Of a stretch of DNA of 64,000 bases, positions 14,651 to 25,900 are shown one piece after another. The translations under genes and the position numbers were made by a program. The stretch comes from Hypomesus transpacificus. Taxonomy: Eukaryota; Chordata; Actinopteri; Osmeriformes; Osmeridae. The notes under the pieces are model-generated. The model saw nothing but the letters and a program-made list of their open reading frames with translations, searched no databases and was not told the origin of the DNA. Position 1 is the stretch's first letter, and each line of letters starts with the position of its first letter. Location: NCBI RefSeq assembly GCF_021917145.1, contig NC_061073.1:16239840-16303839 (forward strand). The letters run 5' to 3'.

Positions 14651-14916
14651 ATGTTTGTGGGTGGGTTTCATGTTGCTTAGTAGCATCGTTCCGACACTGC
14701 CCTTGAACAGGCAGCGAACCGACAAACACTTCTGTTTAGCAGTGCGATGAGAATGAGTAGAAGAAAATGCTAATGGTTTAACAACAAACCTTCACAGCTG
14801 GTAAGTTTGTGGTATTGCTCAGGATCCTACCTTAGTCCTGACCATGGGCATGTCACTGTAATTACTAGTTTTACTCTAAACTCAATCTAGAATTATAGAT
14901 TATAGATTATTCTGGG

Positions 14917-16534
14917 ATGTTTGGCATTAACTTCAGGATCACATATAAAGATGTTGAAAAACAGAGACTTGGAAGGACAGAGAGTGTTCAGACCCAGGCT
15001 GCTCATCATAAAACACTGTTCCACTACAAGAGAGCTTTCCTACTGGCCAGTAAAGACTCCTGCCTCCAGAAACAGTACTGCTGTCTGTTCAACCTAGGGG
15101 CTGGGTACATAGGCGCAGGCAAAACAAAGAAAGGCCTAAAGTGCCTTTTGAGATGCATGAAAGTACAGAAGCAGTCAGGCTGGGTGGACGATGGAGATCT
15201 TTACTTCAACATGGGTCTGGCGTACGAGGGACTGCAAAGACTGGACAAGGCCCTGCCTTTCCTTCAGAAGGCAGTGAGAAGCTTCAAGCCGAACAGTCCC
15301 AGCAGCCTGGGGGATTCTCTGATCAAACTGTCCTACTGTTGGGTCTCCCTGGGGGAAAGGGCCGTGGCGGGTAAGTCCTTTGCCCAGGCTGCCAAGGCTT
15401 ACAGGCGAGCTGGCAGGAGGGAAGACGCAGCCATGGCTCTTCAGGAGGCTGCTAAACACACCATACTGAGCGGTGAGGCGTCTGACAGACATGTGATGCA
15501 GCTTCTGCAGGGCTGCCTGCAGGACTGTGAGGACGGGAGCTGTGATGTCAAGCTGAGAGGTAACGTTTCAGATAACGCACCCTTCTCATTCTGAGATTAT
15601 ACCAGTGAGTTCATACCCACTACAATGACTGTGAAAAGGGCAGTAACTGCATGAGGATGCTTCTCCTTCACTCAGACCAGCTGCTGACTGACGTGGGGCT
15701 GCATTACTGCGCCCTGGGTCAGTTTAGCCGTGCGGAGGCCTGTTTTCTGGAAGCGCTGTCCGCCTGCAGCACACAGACAAATGAGTGCCCGCAGAGAGCC
15801 GTGCTGCTGCAGAACCTGGGGGCTGTGAAGAACGCCCAGGGCCTCTTCTCCTGCTCTCTGTCTTATCACACTGAAGCAGTGCAGCTGTTCGGTACAGTCT
15901 AAACACACATACATGAATTATTCTATAAATGTACTGTTCATCCTGCTGGATATGTCCCGATGCTTCATACACTTACAGTCACTACACCTGGCACACCCTG
16001 ACTGGTATTCATAGTCATGTTTACTTGCAGGTGCTTTGGATCAGTGGAAAGGGGAAGGAGAGAGCATGGCCAACCTGGCCTACGCCTACAGCCAGATGAG
16101 ACTCTACCAGCCAGCAGAGATCTGCTACCAAACAGCTCTGGAGTCTCTCAGGAGAGCAGGTAAGCTCACGGTGATCTATGACCTCTGGTTCGTCCTCATG
16201 AAGCACTTCTCGTCCTCGTTCGGCTGTTTCCTGGCGTGCTTTATCTTCCCGAAGGAGATCTTCGGGGTCAGTGTCTGATGTGCGAAGGGCTTGCTGCCAC
16301 CCTGGTCTGTCTGGGGGCCACCAGACGGGCCATCTCCACCTACCAACACACCCTGGATCTGCTGGAAGGTTCAGAGGTATGCTTTGTTTACCGTCTTAGA
16401 AGTGCACTGGACGGCGGGCACTCTTTTGACTCCGTTTTCGATCTTTGTTGATGTTGTCACAGGCTGTGTTGGATATCATCAGGAAAAGGATTGTGAGAAA
16501 AATGACAACGCTATCGATTGTAGTTGGTACGTAA
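14917..16534 (+). CDS. ttc24: TPR protein, TTC24-like
   Basis: A tetratricopeptide-repeat protein whose closest remembered match is TTC24, a poorly characterised vertebrate protein. Exons: 14917(?)-15559, 15676-15891, 16031-16159, 16255-16376, 16463-16534. The joins keep one frame through several helix-turn-helix repeats: KRAFLLASK, FNLGAGYIGAGK, YFNMGLAYEGLQRLDKAL, VGLHYCALGQFSRAEACFLEAL, LQNLGAVKNAQG, MANLAYAYSQMRLYQPAE and CEGLAATLVCLGATRRAIS. KRAFLLASK plus FNLGA.Y is the TTC24 signature I rely on. The start is uncertain: the first 40 or so residues do not look like TTC24, so a true upstream exon may be missing and 14917 may be inside an intron. The end is also short. The last exon reads into a stop just after a possible donor (ttg|gtacgt), and human TTC24 continues with a long tail. 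Human TTC24 is not in the CGNL1/AQP9 block. Confidence 0.7.
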
Positions 16535-17289
16535 AATCTCATGTGCTTCCAACTCACTGGATCACAGTTTTTGTTGATGATCTAGCACTTGCATGTCACA
16601 CCCACCGGATTTACAATCAATATGATCACGTGCCAGATATGATTAAGGATCAATGCTCTTTGAGCCGAAACACACGAGAGCATTGATTCTTCTTGTGTTT
16701 TTAGTAGCAAGCAGATGGGGCAACAGGGTCTATCAAAATGTATTTGTATAGCCCTTTTTACAAGCAATGTCACAAAGGGCTTCACATTTGCCCATAGAAC
16801 TGCCCCTCAACCAACCTAAACCTTCAAGGAAGACAAGGGAAACTCCCTGAAAACCTCACTAGAGGAGAAATGGAAGAAACCTTGGAGCAATTCAGTGAGG
16901 GATCCCCTCCTCCAGAGACACTTGGGGAAAGAGAGGACCAGAACACAGGCTAAACATAGTCATACAACAGGGAACTATCAATGGGTTTTGAAACACAACC
17001 AGTGTTCAACTTGGATTCTCATGGCCTTATGGCTGGTGTCAGATGCACACAGCTCTCTGGTGGCAAGCTGTGGTATTGCAGAGTGGTAATACCCATCTCT
17101 ACCACCTCTAGTACCGGTATATTTAGTACCTACCTATGCAGCAAAGTTTCTCGTAGCCTAAACACAGACAGTAGTAGGAATATATTCAAAAGGTCCCCTG
17201 TCCTATTGGTAAGAGTTCACAGTACAGAACATTTAACTACAGTGTGTCTTCAGTATCACACAAAAATAAAAACAGTAGGCAATTGTCCA
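16535..17289. other. Spacer between ttc24 and the adam10 3' UTR
   Basis: No gene is seen. The segment at 16735-16925 looks like a dispersed fish repeat and is listed separately. The genes on either side converge here. Confidence 0.5.
16735..16925. repeat. Probable dispersed repeat
   Basis: The segment starts tttgtatagccctttttaca and runs through a gtcacaaagggcttcac block to accttggagcaattcag and ggatcccctcctccagagac. I recognise this wording as a common interspersed repeat in fish genomes, but I cannot name the family. Only one copy is in the window, so its boundaries are approximate. Confidence 0.4.
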
Positions 17290-19906
17290 GTTTATTTTGA
17301 ACGAATCTTTTAATTAATGCATTTCAAGTACTCCAAAAATTACATCTCTTCGCACAATACAATTTGAAACCGTTTTTTTTTTTTTTTTTGTAAAAATGTT
17401 CAAAGTGAACAAAAGATTTTGATACTGTATAAAACACAGTGAACATTAAAATCAGACAGTAGTATTACTTTTTAATCGTGTTCTTTCGGCCTACATCACC
17501 TACAACATTTCAAATCAATTTGGACATTTCAGTGCACGTTTATCTAAAAACTTTACCGGTACTACAAAATTAAAATGAAAGTAAATTTACAGGCATTATT
17601 CTTCTGTTCGTCTACCCAAACCATGCCACAGGATAACAGAAGACAAAAATTAGAATGACACAAAGTCCATTACACTGAATTGTTTTTACCACTGGTGATA
17701 GTGGAGAAAAGAATATCTGTAACAAACCCCCTTTCAACTAGCACATATAGGAACATAAATAACTTAGAAGAGAGGGAAGTTTTGTCACATGAACATCTTG
17801 GAATTTTTTTAAATCTGGAATTAGAATACAAAAAAGAACAGACGTATCAAAAAGTCTTCATCTTCAAATAAAACTCCAATTCTCCAAGTACTGTACAAGT
17901 TCACAAGGATATAATCTGGGCTAGTATTAGTGGACTAGCCTATAAGATGATTTTAAAACCGCTTCTACTCCTTTATACGGTAAAACCCCCAAATGAGTTT
18001 AGCAACCCCTAATCTCAATAATTCCTCAACGATGGGAAACAAATGAGTTGATGTGAGACAGACAGACTCTAGCGTCTCCTACAGACCTGTGCATGCTTGG
18101 CCACAGAGAGGTGATGGGATAGCAAACTATCTTGGAAGCCGCTAGCATTGCCCCCACTTTTTCGTGTTAAGAGGGCAGGAGGAAAACCCCCAAGCTCATA
18201 TCAAGCGCACCATGGCAGTCCCCATCACCTCCAAACCTGAGGCTTAATCTGTCCCAACTAGTGTATGGCTTCTCCAAACCTACTGGCCCTTTCCAACCAC
18301 TGTGACACTAAAGGATGCGATGGGGCTGCTCTTTACAGATCTCTGGTCAAGAGACATTTATGACAAGGTCATGTACGCCTGCTCATCTGCCCTGCTGGGC
18401 CTCTGGCGTTGTAGAACAAACACCTGCAGAAACATTGGGCAGGAGATCTGTTTGAGGAAATAGAAGAATAATGATCATTCATTCCATACAGCTACTAGCC
18501 CCTGACACACAGCTGTCATGGGCTTCAGTATGCCACTGATTCCAATCTCAATCTTTTGTCACCATTGTCACCGTTTTAAGACTAGATACAACGAGCTGTC
18601 ATAGCAAGGTTATAGTGACAACAGACCTTTGTTCGCTGTAGTTACATGTAATTAATGTGTCTGCATACTGACCATCATCTTCAGAGCACACTTTTGATGT
18701 GAAAAGCAAGAGCATGGAGTCATTTTTTTTTCTTTTGTTTTTTTTTACATCCATATTGGAAATATTTAGCAATTTCACACTTTCCACACTCACGTAAACC
18801 TAGCACTGTAACATTAATACACTCTCTGACCTATTGTAAGCCCTAAGTCTGCCTTCATTTGCCTGCATTTATGAACTACACAGGCAGAATTCTTATCTTA
18901 AGTTAGTGGTTATTCATTCTTCAGCAACAATAAAAGTGTGTCAAACCTAGTGAGGATCCCTCCTGTTCCTTGACTATCCCTAAATGTTACATGGTGTGAA
19001 CAGTACGAGATGTTAGCAACAAAACAAAAGCAGATGAAGATTTGGATCTTGAACGTCCCTCCAGGTCAAAAGTGGGATATGGTGACCTTGACGTTTAGCA
19101 TCCATGTCCAGTAACCTAACGTGATGTTGAGACTGCCTCCTGATCCGACTGCAGTAGGGGAAGACGAACCACCATCAGATCTCCCTCCCCCCCCCCCCCC
19201 CCCCCCCCCCCCCACTCCAGCACTCAAGAGTTCATCTTCGCAGATACCTTCATTTGTGTGTTTAGAGTCCTGAGAGTACTAACCGAAACCAGTAAAGAAT
19301 CATACATTTACAGTAGAAGAAATAGTTTGTATTCACTTATGATACACTTAAATCTGTACAGTCACATGCAGAGGATGGTCTGCATGAGAGACAAGAGCTT
19401 GTGTCTTTTGACGTTTTGAAAAGGTGGAAAATCCCCAAAAAGTGCTGAAGATCTCTACCGAATGCCTCTCGGTTCCCTGGCTGGGACGGCAGAAGACAAA
19501 TCCAGCAGCCGCAGGTGTGTCACTTGAGAGGACTTAGCAATTGGAAAGGAGAAAACAAAAACCAAAATCATCACAGAAGGTACTAAAGCTACGCATGATT
19601 CCTTTACTCCTTTAAAAACAAACCAATAAAAAAAAAAATAGGGGGGGGGGAGAAGGAGAAATGCCAGACGGCCGCGTTGGAAATGGCTCGGGGGGGTCCA
19701 AGTCTGCATCCCAGGCAGGATGGACGATCTCACGGCAGGGCCACTCTGTCGCTTCTCTATTTCTCGCGGTCTGTTTGTCGGGCTGTTTGGTGGATGAAGG
19801 GTGTGACGATGATCGGGTGACTGGTTTAGGCTATTCTTTGGATGGAGTGACTGTTTTATCCCACTGTAGGCACAAGGAGGAGGAGCCAAGGTACGGCCTG
19901 CTGGTC
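17290..19906 (-). other. Long adam10 3' UTR (inferred)
   Basis: About 2.6 kb follows the adam10 stop on the minus strand without any gene. A minus-strand AATAAA (TTTATT on the plus strand) at 17291-17296 is a candidate polyadenylation signal. ADAM10 has a long 3' UTR in other vertebrates, so I infer the same here. The segment holds a 30-base C run (19187-19214) and a G run near 19642. The true end could be closer to the stop. Confidence 0.35.
17291..17296 (-). terminator. Candidate adam10 polyadenylation signal
   Basis: TTTATT on the plus strand reads AATAAA on the adam10 strand, about 2.6 kb after the stop. It was picked because the next gene on this side, ttc24, converges just beyond it. 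Other signals within the 3' UTR may be used instead. Confidence 0.3.
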
Positions 19907-22900
19907 TCAGCGTCGCATCTGGCCCATCTGATAGTTCTCCCTGGGCTGCCGGCTGTGCCTCTGGGCCTGGGGCTGAGGCTGCCTCTGAGGCTGAGGCTGC
20001 CTCTGAGGCTGCCTCTGCCCGGCGTGCTGGTGGGAGTGGGGGTGCTGGGACTGGTGCTGCACCTGGGAGCTGGCTTGCTGCTGGGCACGCCGCCTCTTCA
20101 GGGTGCCTGGTCGGGGGGGAGAAGGGAGGGGGGTGACTGGGTGTTAGTTCAGCACTTCAGAACAAGACGACTTCCAGGTCTCAACCATGTGGTTGGCGTT
20201 CCCCGGTGGGTTGTTTGTTAAGTGTTTATTGTTGGACGGAAAGGCTGGCTGGCTGCTGCTCACCTGGTAGTGGTTTGGGCGGGGGCAGCTTGGGGTTACT
20301 GCTGGGAGTGTGCACGCTGCAGATCTTAATGAAGCCGGCCATCAGCATGATCAGAGCGATGCCCATCAGCAGGACGGCCCACCAGTGTGCCTGGATGGAG
20401 ATCATAGAAACAGGCAGTTCATACAGGGACATCCGCCTGGGGAGGGAGAGGGGGGTGAGGATGCTGTGAGACACGTACCACTATCCACTCAGCGATGTTC
20501 TCGTAGAGTTCGGGGTTGAAGATGGCCTTCTTGAGCCTGGCCAGTGGTCCGTCTGCGTCCACCAGACGGCACTTCATGAACACGTCGCAGTAGCCCTTGA
20601 AGTCGTTGCAGGGGGATCCAGCGGGTAGGGTGGTCACCTTCTTATTGAAGAAGCGGGCCAGCTTCTCAGAGCCTGTGCTGCTGCAGGTGTTGGGGTTCAC
20701 TGCAAGGGGAAGGAAGTGACCATTAGCTCACACCTTAACGGCCAGAACATGAAGAGCTTCACCTTAACACCCAACCTAATAACACTTGACACGCCTCGTG
20801 ATGGATTGTGTGTGTGTGTGCGTGTGGATATGAGGAGATGTGTATGGCAAGCGGGGGAGAAGTCTCACTCTTCTCCATGCAGCACACGTGGCACAGCTCC
20901 GTCTCGTCCTTGCCCTCCTGGCTGGCGCAGGTGCACACCTCCAGCCCGTACTTCTCACAGATGGAGCCGGAGCAGCCCTGGGGAGGAGGAGCAGGGAGAG
21001 GAGGAGCAGGGAGAGGAGGAGCAGGGAGAGGAGGAGCAGGAAGAGGAGGAGCAGGGGCAGGGAGAGGAGGAGCAGGGACAGGGAGAGGAGTGGCAGGGAG
21101 AGGAGGAGCAGGGAGAGGAGGAGCAGGAAGAGGAGGAGCAGGGGCAGGGAGAGGAGGAGCAGGGACAGGGAGAGGAGTGGCAGGGAGAGGAGGAGCAGGG
21201 GCAGGGAGAGGAGGAGCAGGGAGAGGAGGAGCAGGAAGAGGAGGAGCAGGGGCAGGGAGAGGAGGAGCAGGGGCAGGGAGAGGAGGAGCAGGAAGAGGAG
21301 GAGCAGGGGCAGGGAGAGGAGGAGCAGGGGCAGGGAGAGGAGGAGCAGGGGCAGGGAGAGGAGGAGCAGGGAGAGGAGGAGCAGGTAGAGGAGGAGCAGG
21401 GAGAGGAGGAGCAGGGAGAGGAGGAGCAGGTAGAGGAGGAGCAGGGAGAAGAGGAGCACGGAGAAAGGTTAATCGGCGTCCTCACAAGAGGGCTCCCAGG
21501 GAAGGGGGGAGGGAGGCCCAGGACAGTGGCACGCCCAGCACACCTCCAGCAGGCAGCCCACTTACCCCGTTGAGGCAGACTTGGGTCTCCCCGTGGCAGG
21601 CGGTGAAGTTGGCCTTGGGCTCGGAGGTGGGGCAGTGGGCCGTGCCCCCGTTGCACATGCCCTGGTGGGCACACTCCGACTCCTCTCTGCACTTGTCGTT
21701 GCGGCCCTTGTAAGTGCACTCGTGAGTACAGCAGGGGCCTTGGCTGGGACTGAGGGAGCACAAAAGAGTTCAGTCGGCTTTGCTACACGTCGCTTCCAGG
21801 AGGTTGATTTGTGTGAGAAACACTGGAGGGGAAACCAAAGGAAAGCCACTGCCTGTTGGCCATTTGAATTACCTGCAGACTTTGTTTGGCTTTCGCTTGC
21901 ACTTCTTGTTGTCGGGCTGGTTGGCGTCATAGCAACACTGGTCCCTGCACTGGTCGCTGTAGCCGCAGTCACACTCCTCTCCAGGCTCCACCAGGCCGTT
22001 ACCACAGATGGGCTGGCCAGACTCTGTAGCCGTGCACGTGTGTGTGTTTACACCAAGAAAACAAACACACAGAAATGCCTCTCCTCTCTGTGGAGAGGGA
22101 TCTACACCAGAGACGTGGCCTAACTACAAACACAACAAACACAACGTACCGACGAAGCAGTTGCCCCTCTTCTTCTCCAGCACCTGGCTGATGTTGCGCA
22201 CGCTGCAGATGGAGAACTTGTTGTTGTTGAGCTTGTCTCCCGAGGTGGCCCGGGCGTACATGATGTAGTTCCCCTTCTCCTTCTTGTCTTGGCTCTTGGA
22301 CTCCCCCGGAGTGCACTCTGACCCAGAGTCATGCTGAGGACAGGGGGGGGGAAGCAATCTTGGTTCAGGATTTAAGAGGGGATTAAAATGAGTCACACTA
22401 GCGCCTCTAAGCCTCACTTGCACTGAGCGGAGAGGCACTCATTATCCTTCTAAACTCACCGGGGAGCCGAAGTTGTGTCCGACTTCGTGAGCGAAGGTAA
22501 TGTGAGAGACTTTGGGTGGGACGTGCGAGGCATAGTTCTGCACGGTGATGATGCCGGTGTTCAGAGACTTCTTCTTACCATCCGAGTATAACTTGCTCTT
22601 CTCACAGATGCCCCCTGAGCTGCCTGTGAACACAAGCCAAGCCTGTCAGCAGAGAGTTCCCCAAATATGGAATTGTCATGCACATGGGAAGCTAAAACCT
22701 AACCAAGTCATGGCTTCACTACCTGACTGACTACATCTGCGGCTGTAACCCTGACGGTGTTGACTAGAGGGTGATGGAGGCGTTACCTGCAGGGGCCCCC
22801 ACCCAGGCCAAGCCCAGAACGCCGTCGTCAAAGTCCCTGTCAGTGAACACGTAGGCCAGGCAGTAGTCGTCGTGGTTCTGCTCTGAGTTCAGCTCCAGAA

Positions 22901-25900
22901 ACTTCTCCACACCGATGTTGGCGAAGCGGAAGGGGTTGGACCTGTCTCTCTCATCACTGGTCATGTTGATCTGTACAGCGCACACGCGCGTGAGAGAGAG
23001 AGAGAGAGAGACAGAGAGAGAGAAAGAGAGAGAGACAGAGAGAAAGACAGAGAGAGAGAGACAGAGAGAGAAACAGAGAGAGAGACAGAGAGAGAGACAG
23101 AGAGAAAGACAGAGAGAGAGACAGAGAGAGAGACAGAGAGAGAGACAGAAAGAGAAACACACACGCAGCTCAAGGAAAGTAACAATGCCAGCATAACATG
23201 AGAGTAGCATTTCACCCACAGTGAGTCAGGTTTGCGTTCATAACGACTGAATGAATCTCGAAACTCACCCTGATTCTTTTCACCATGAAGCTGATGTTGC
23301 GAATGCCCATAAAGTCTGTTCCCTGGTAGATAGCATCGATGGCCTTAACGTGACTGGAGATCTGGAGCAGGGAGATAAAAGCACTCGTTCCTCACACTGG
23401 AATGGAACTGCACCCCCCTTGGGTCCCAGTGAAAGCTGGCGTGTCCTGCACTACCTGTGCTATGACCGCCTCTCTGGTCTTGTAGAACTTGAAGAAGAGG
23501 TGGTCTGTCTGGATGAAGAGCTGGCAGGTGTTCTTCTCCACCTGGGCCATCCTCTTCTTCCTCAGCAGAACAGGGTCGGAGGGTGCATCCTCGCTCTGCT
23601 CCTGGAGCAGGGCGGGCGAAGAAGAAACAGATAGGGGCGGTTAAATAAATCATATGCAGCATTTTCAGGCCAGAGGTGGCTGAATAAAACATGTGCCGTA
23701 TTTTTAGGTCATCAAATATACCTAAACCAAAGTTTTGATACCAAAGATTCTGCATGCAACCATTAGGGAAATATAAGCAGATAACAGTTATGATCTGTGT
23801 TGATCTATGACAAGCAGACAGTAAAGTTGTGGCTGTGTGGTATGGATTTACCAAGGCTGGTTCCTCTACAACAGAGCTCTGGTACTTCTTCATCTTCTCA
23901 AATACAGAGTGGTCAGCGCAGCCTCCTTCTGGCCCATACTTGTGTGGATAGTCTGAGGGAAAAGGACAGCACATTGTTTACATTAACCCAGACCATTTGA
24001 AGCACTTAGCCTCAGAACCCTCTATTGTCTCTGAAGAAATGCACTTAAGAGCTCCTCTAACGGTCGAGATAATGGTTCTCTTGCCAACGTTGCTGGCCAT
24101 TTGCCTTTCTCTAATGCTCTCAAAGCGCAAATAATACATTTATCACACATTTTCTCTACATACTCATGAGCAGGCAGTGCCACAGGCAGAAGATAATTAG
24201 TCGTCCCTACGGACCAATGTAAGACCTTGTTTGCTGTTGAACTTTGCATGGCACATGGCACTGTGGCTAGTATGCAGTGTACCAACACTGTACAGACAGG
24301 CCACTTAATTAAGCTGTAGTGGCCCAGCTGTAGTGGCCCAGCTGTAGTGGCCCAGCTGTAGTGGCCCAGCTGTAGTGGCCCAGCTGTAGTGGCCCAGCTG
24401 TAGTGGACCAGCTATAGTGGCCCAGCTGTAGTGGCCCAGAAGAGACTGCTAATTGGTGCCTTGGGGAACACAGGAGAGTCTCTGTATCATCAGGATCTAG
24501 AATAAAAATGTGGGAGTGTGTGTGTGAGGAAGGGACTCACTGATGTCGTCTTCATGGTAGATGACCGAATGGAAGGGTACATCTTTGTCCTTCAGGTATC
24601 TCTCAGCAGGCTCCACGTAGAACGTCCCCTGGTAGGTCTGGATGAAGCCCTCAAACTTGCCCTCCACGATGGAGCCGTGGCTCAGGGTACCCTTCTCCCC
24701 TGTGGAGAGAGACCCAGACTCAGAGAGCCCGACTCAGAGAGCCCGACTCAGAGAGCCCGACTCAGAGAGCCCGACTCAGAGAGCCCGACTCAGAGAGCCC
24801 GACTCAGAGAGCCCGACTCAGAGAGCCCGACTCAGATAGCCCGACTCAGAGAGACAGACACTGAAGGCAGCATCAGAGACTTCTCTCCAGCTTTTTAAAT
24901 TGGTTTGACCATAAACATCAGTGAGGTGGTTGCCTCTATCCTTCCTGGTTCCCAAAGTTCAAGAAAACTTGATTTGCCCCCAGAACTATGAAAAACAGAG
25001 ACAGGAAGGTGTTAAGCGTACCATATATTTCTCCAGTGTAGATGTGGGAGGTATCATACGTGGTCTCTTCCCCTCCCATATCCACTTTCAGGTCCGGGAC
25101 AAACAGGGTGGTGTCCCTCTTCATTCTCAGATTAAAGTGTCTGAGAACCGAGGAAACAGAGTCAGCGCACAGGAAACAGATGCACAAGTGTGTCCAGGAC
25201 AGAACAAAAGAAAGTCACTGAACAACAGGCCTAACCCTCCGGGGAGGGGGGGGGTCTGCTTATCCATTCACTACGAAAACATTAGACAACAAAAAGGAAG
25301 ACGATAAGTGTCATCCTGAATCCAAGTCAGATTTCATTGTTACGGGTACTTTCTCTTGAGGACAGACACCCAAGATGAGGGTCAGGAACGTGTTACTCTG
25401 AGCATGTGCCCCCAGGTTGGGGCAGAGGTCTGAACTTGGCAGGGCTGAGAGAGGTTGGTGATGTTATTCGGCACTTAGAGGGGGGGGGGGGGGGGGGGGC
25501 AAATGAAAAGGAAAACTGAAATAAAAGCAAGGCCACTGGCTCAGTGAAAAAGATAGAAGAAAATACATAAAGCTTTTCCTTATGCTTCAGTAGAAGTTGC
25601 TAACATAATTTTATGCGAGTAGCACATAGAAAAACAATTTGGTGTTTTTCAACTGCGGTTTTTTCTTCTTACTGACAGAGACCAAAGAAGCAAACAAGTG
25701 ACAAATTAAGTGATACTTATATCTTCTCTAAAAGTAGAAGGCTGCTGGCTATATATAATAAAATATAAGGCAGAGATTTATCTAAAAGAATAAGATATCA
25801 TCTGGAATAGCACAGAAACAGACATTGTCCATATGGCAAAGAATTAGCGTTGTTTCATGCTAAGCCAGGAGGGCAGCAAGCTTTGGAGAGTCCTACTTTT

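Larger units (their letters stand above)
13598..14916 (+). other. aqp9 3' UTR and spacer before ttc24
   Basis: AT-rich DNA with no gene. The aqp9 3' UTR probably ends shortly after the AATAAA at 14449. A 58-base perfect-looking inverted repeat lies at 14593-14650 and is listed separately. The last part (14656-14916) should hold the ttc24 leader, or an upstream exon that I could not identify. Confidence 0.5.

Noticed and set aside
20716-21761. Long open frames in several frames on both strands over the adam10 VNTR
   Set aside because: Repeat lengths divisible by three keep all frames open. The region lies inside an adam10 intron and the frames have no homology.
22915-23219. Arg-Glu and Leu-Ser repeat open frames in an adam10 intron
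   Set aside because: They translate the GACAGA microsatellite. The flanking exon sequence is already assigned to adam10.
24711-24856. Tandem array as a CRISPR
   Set aside because: The 14-base units have no spacers and the DNA is vertebrate.
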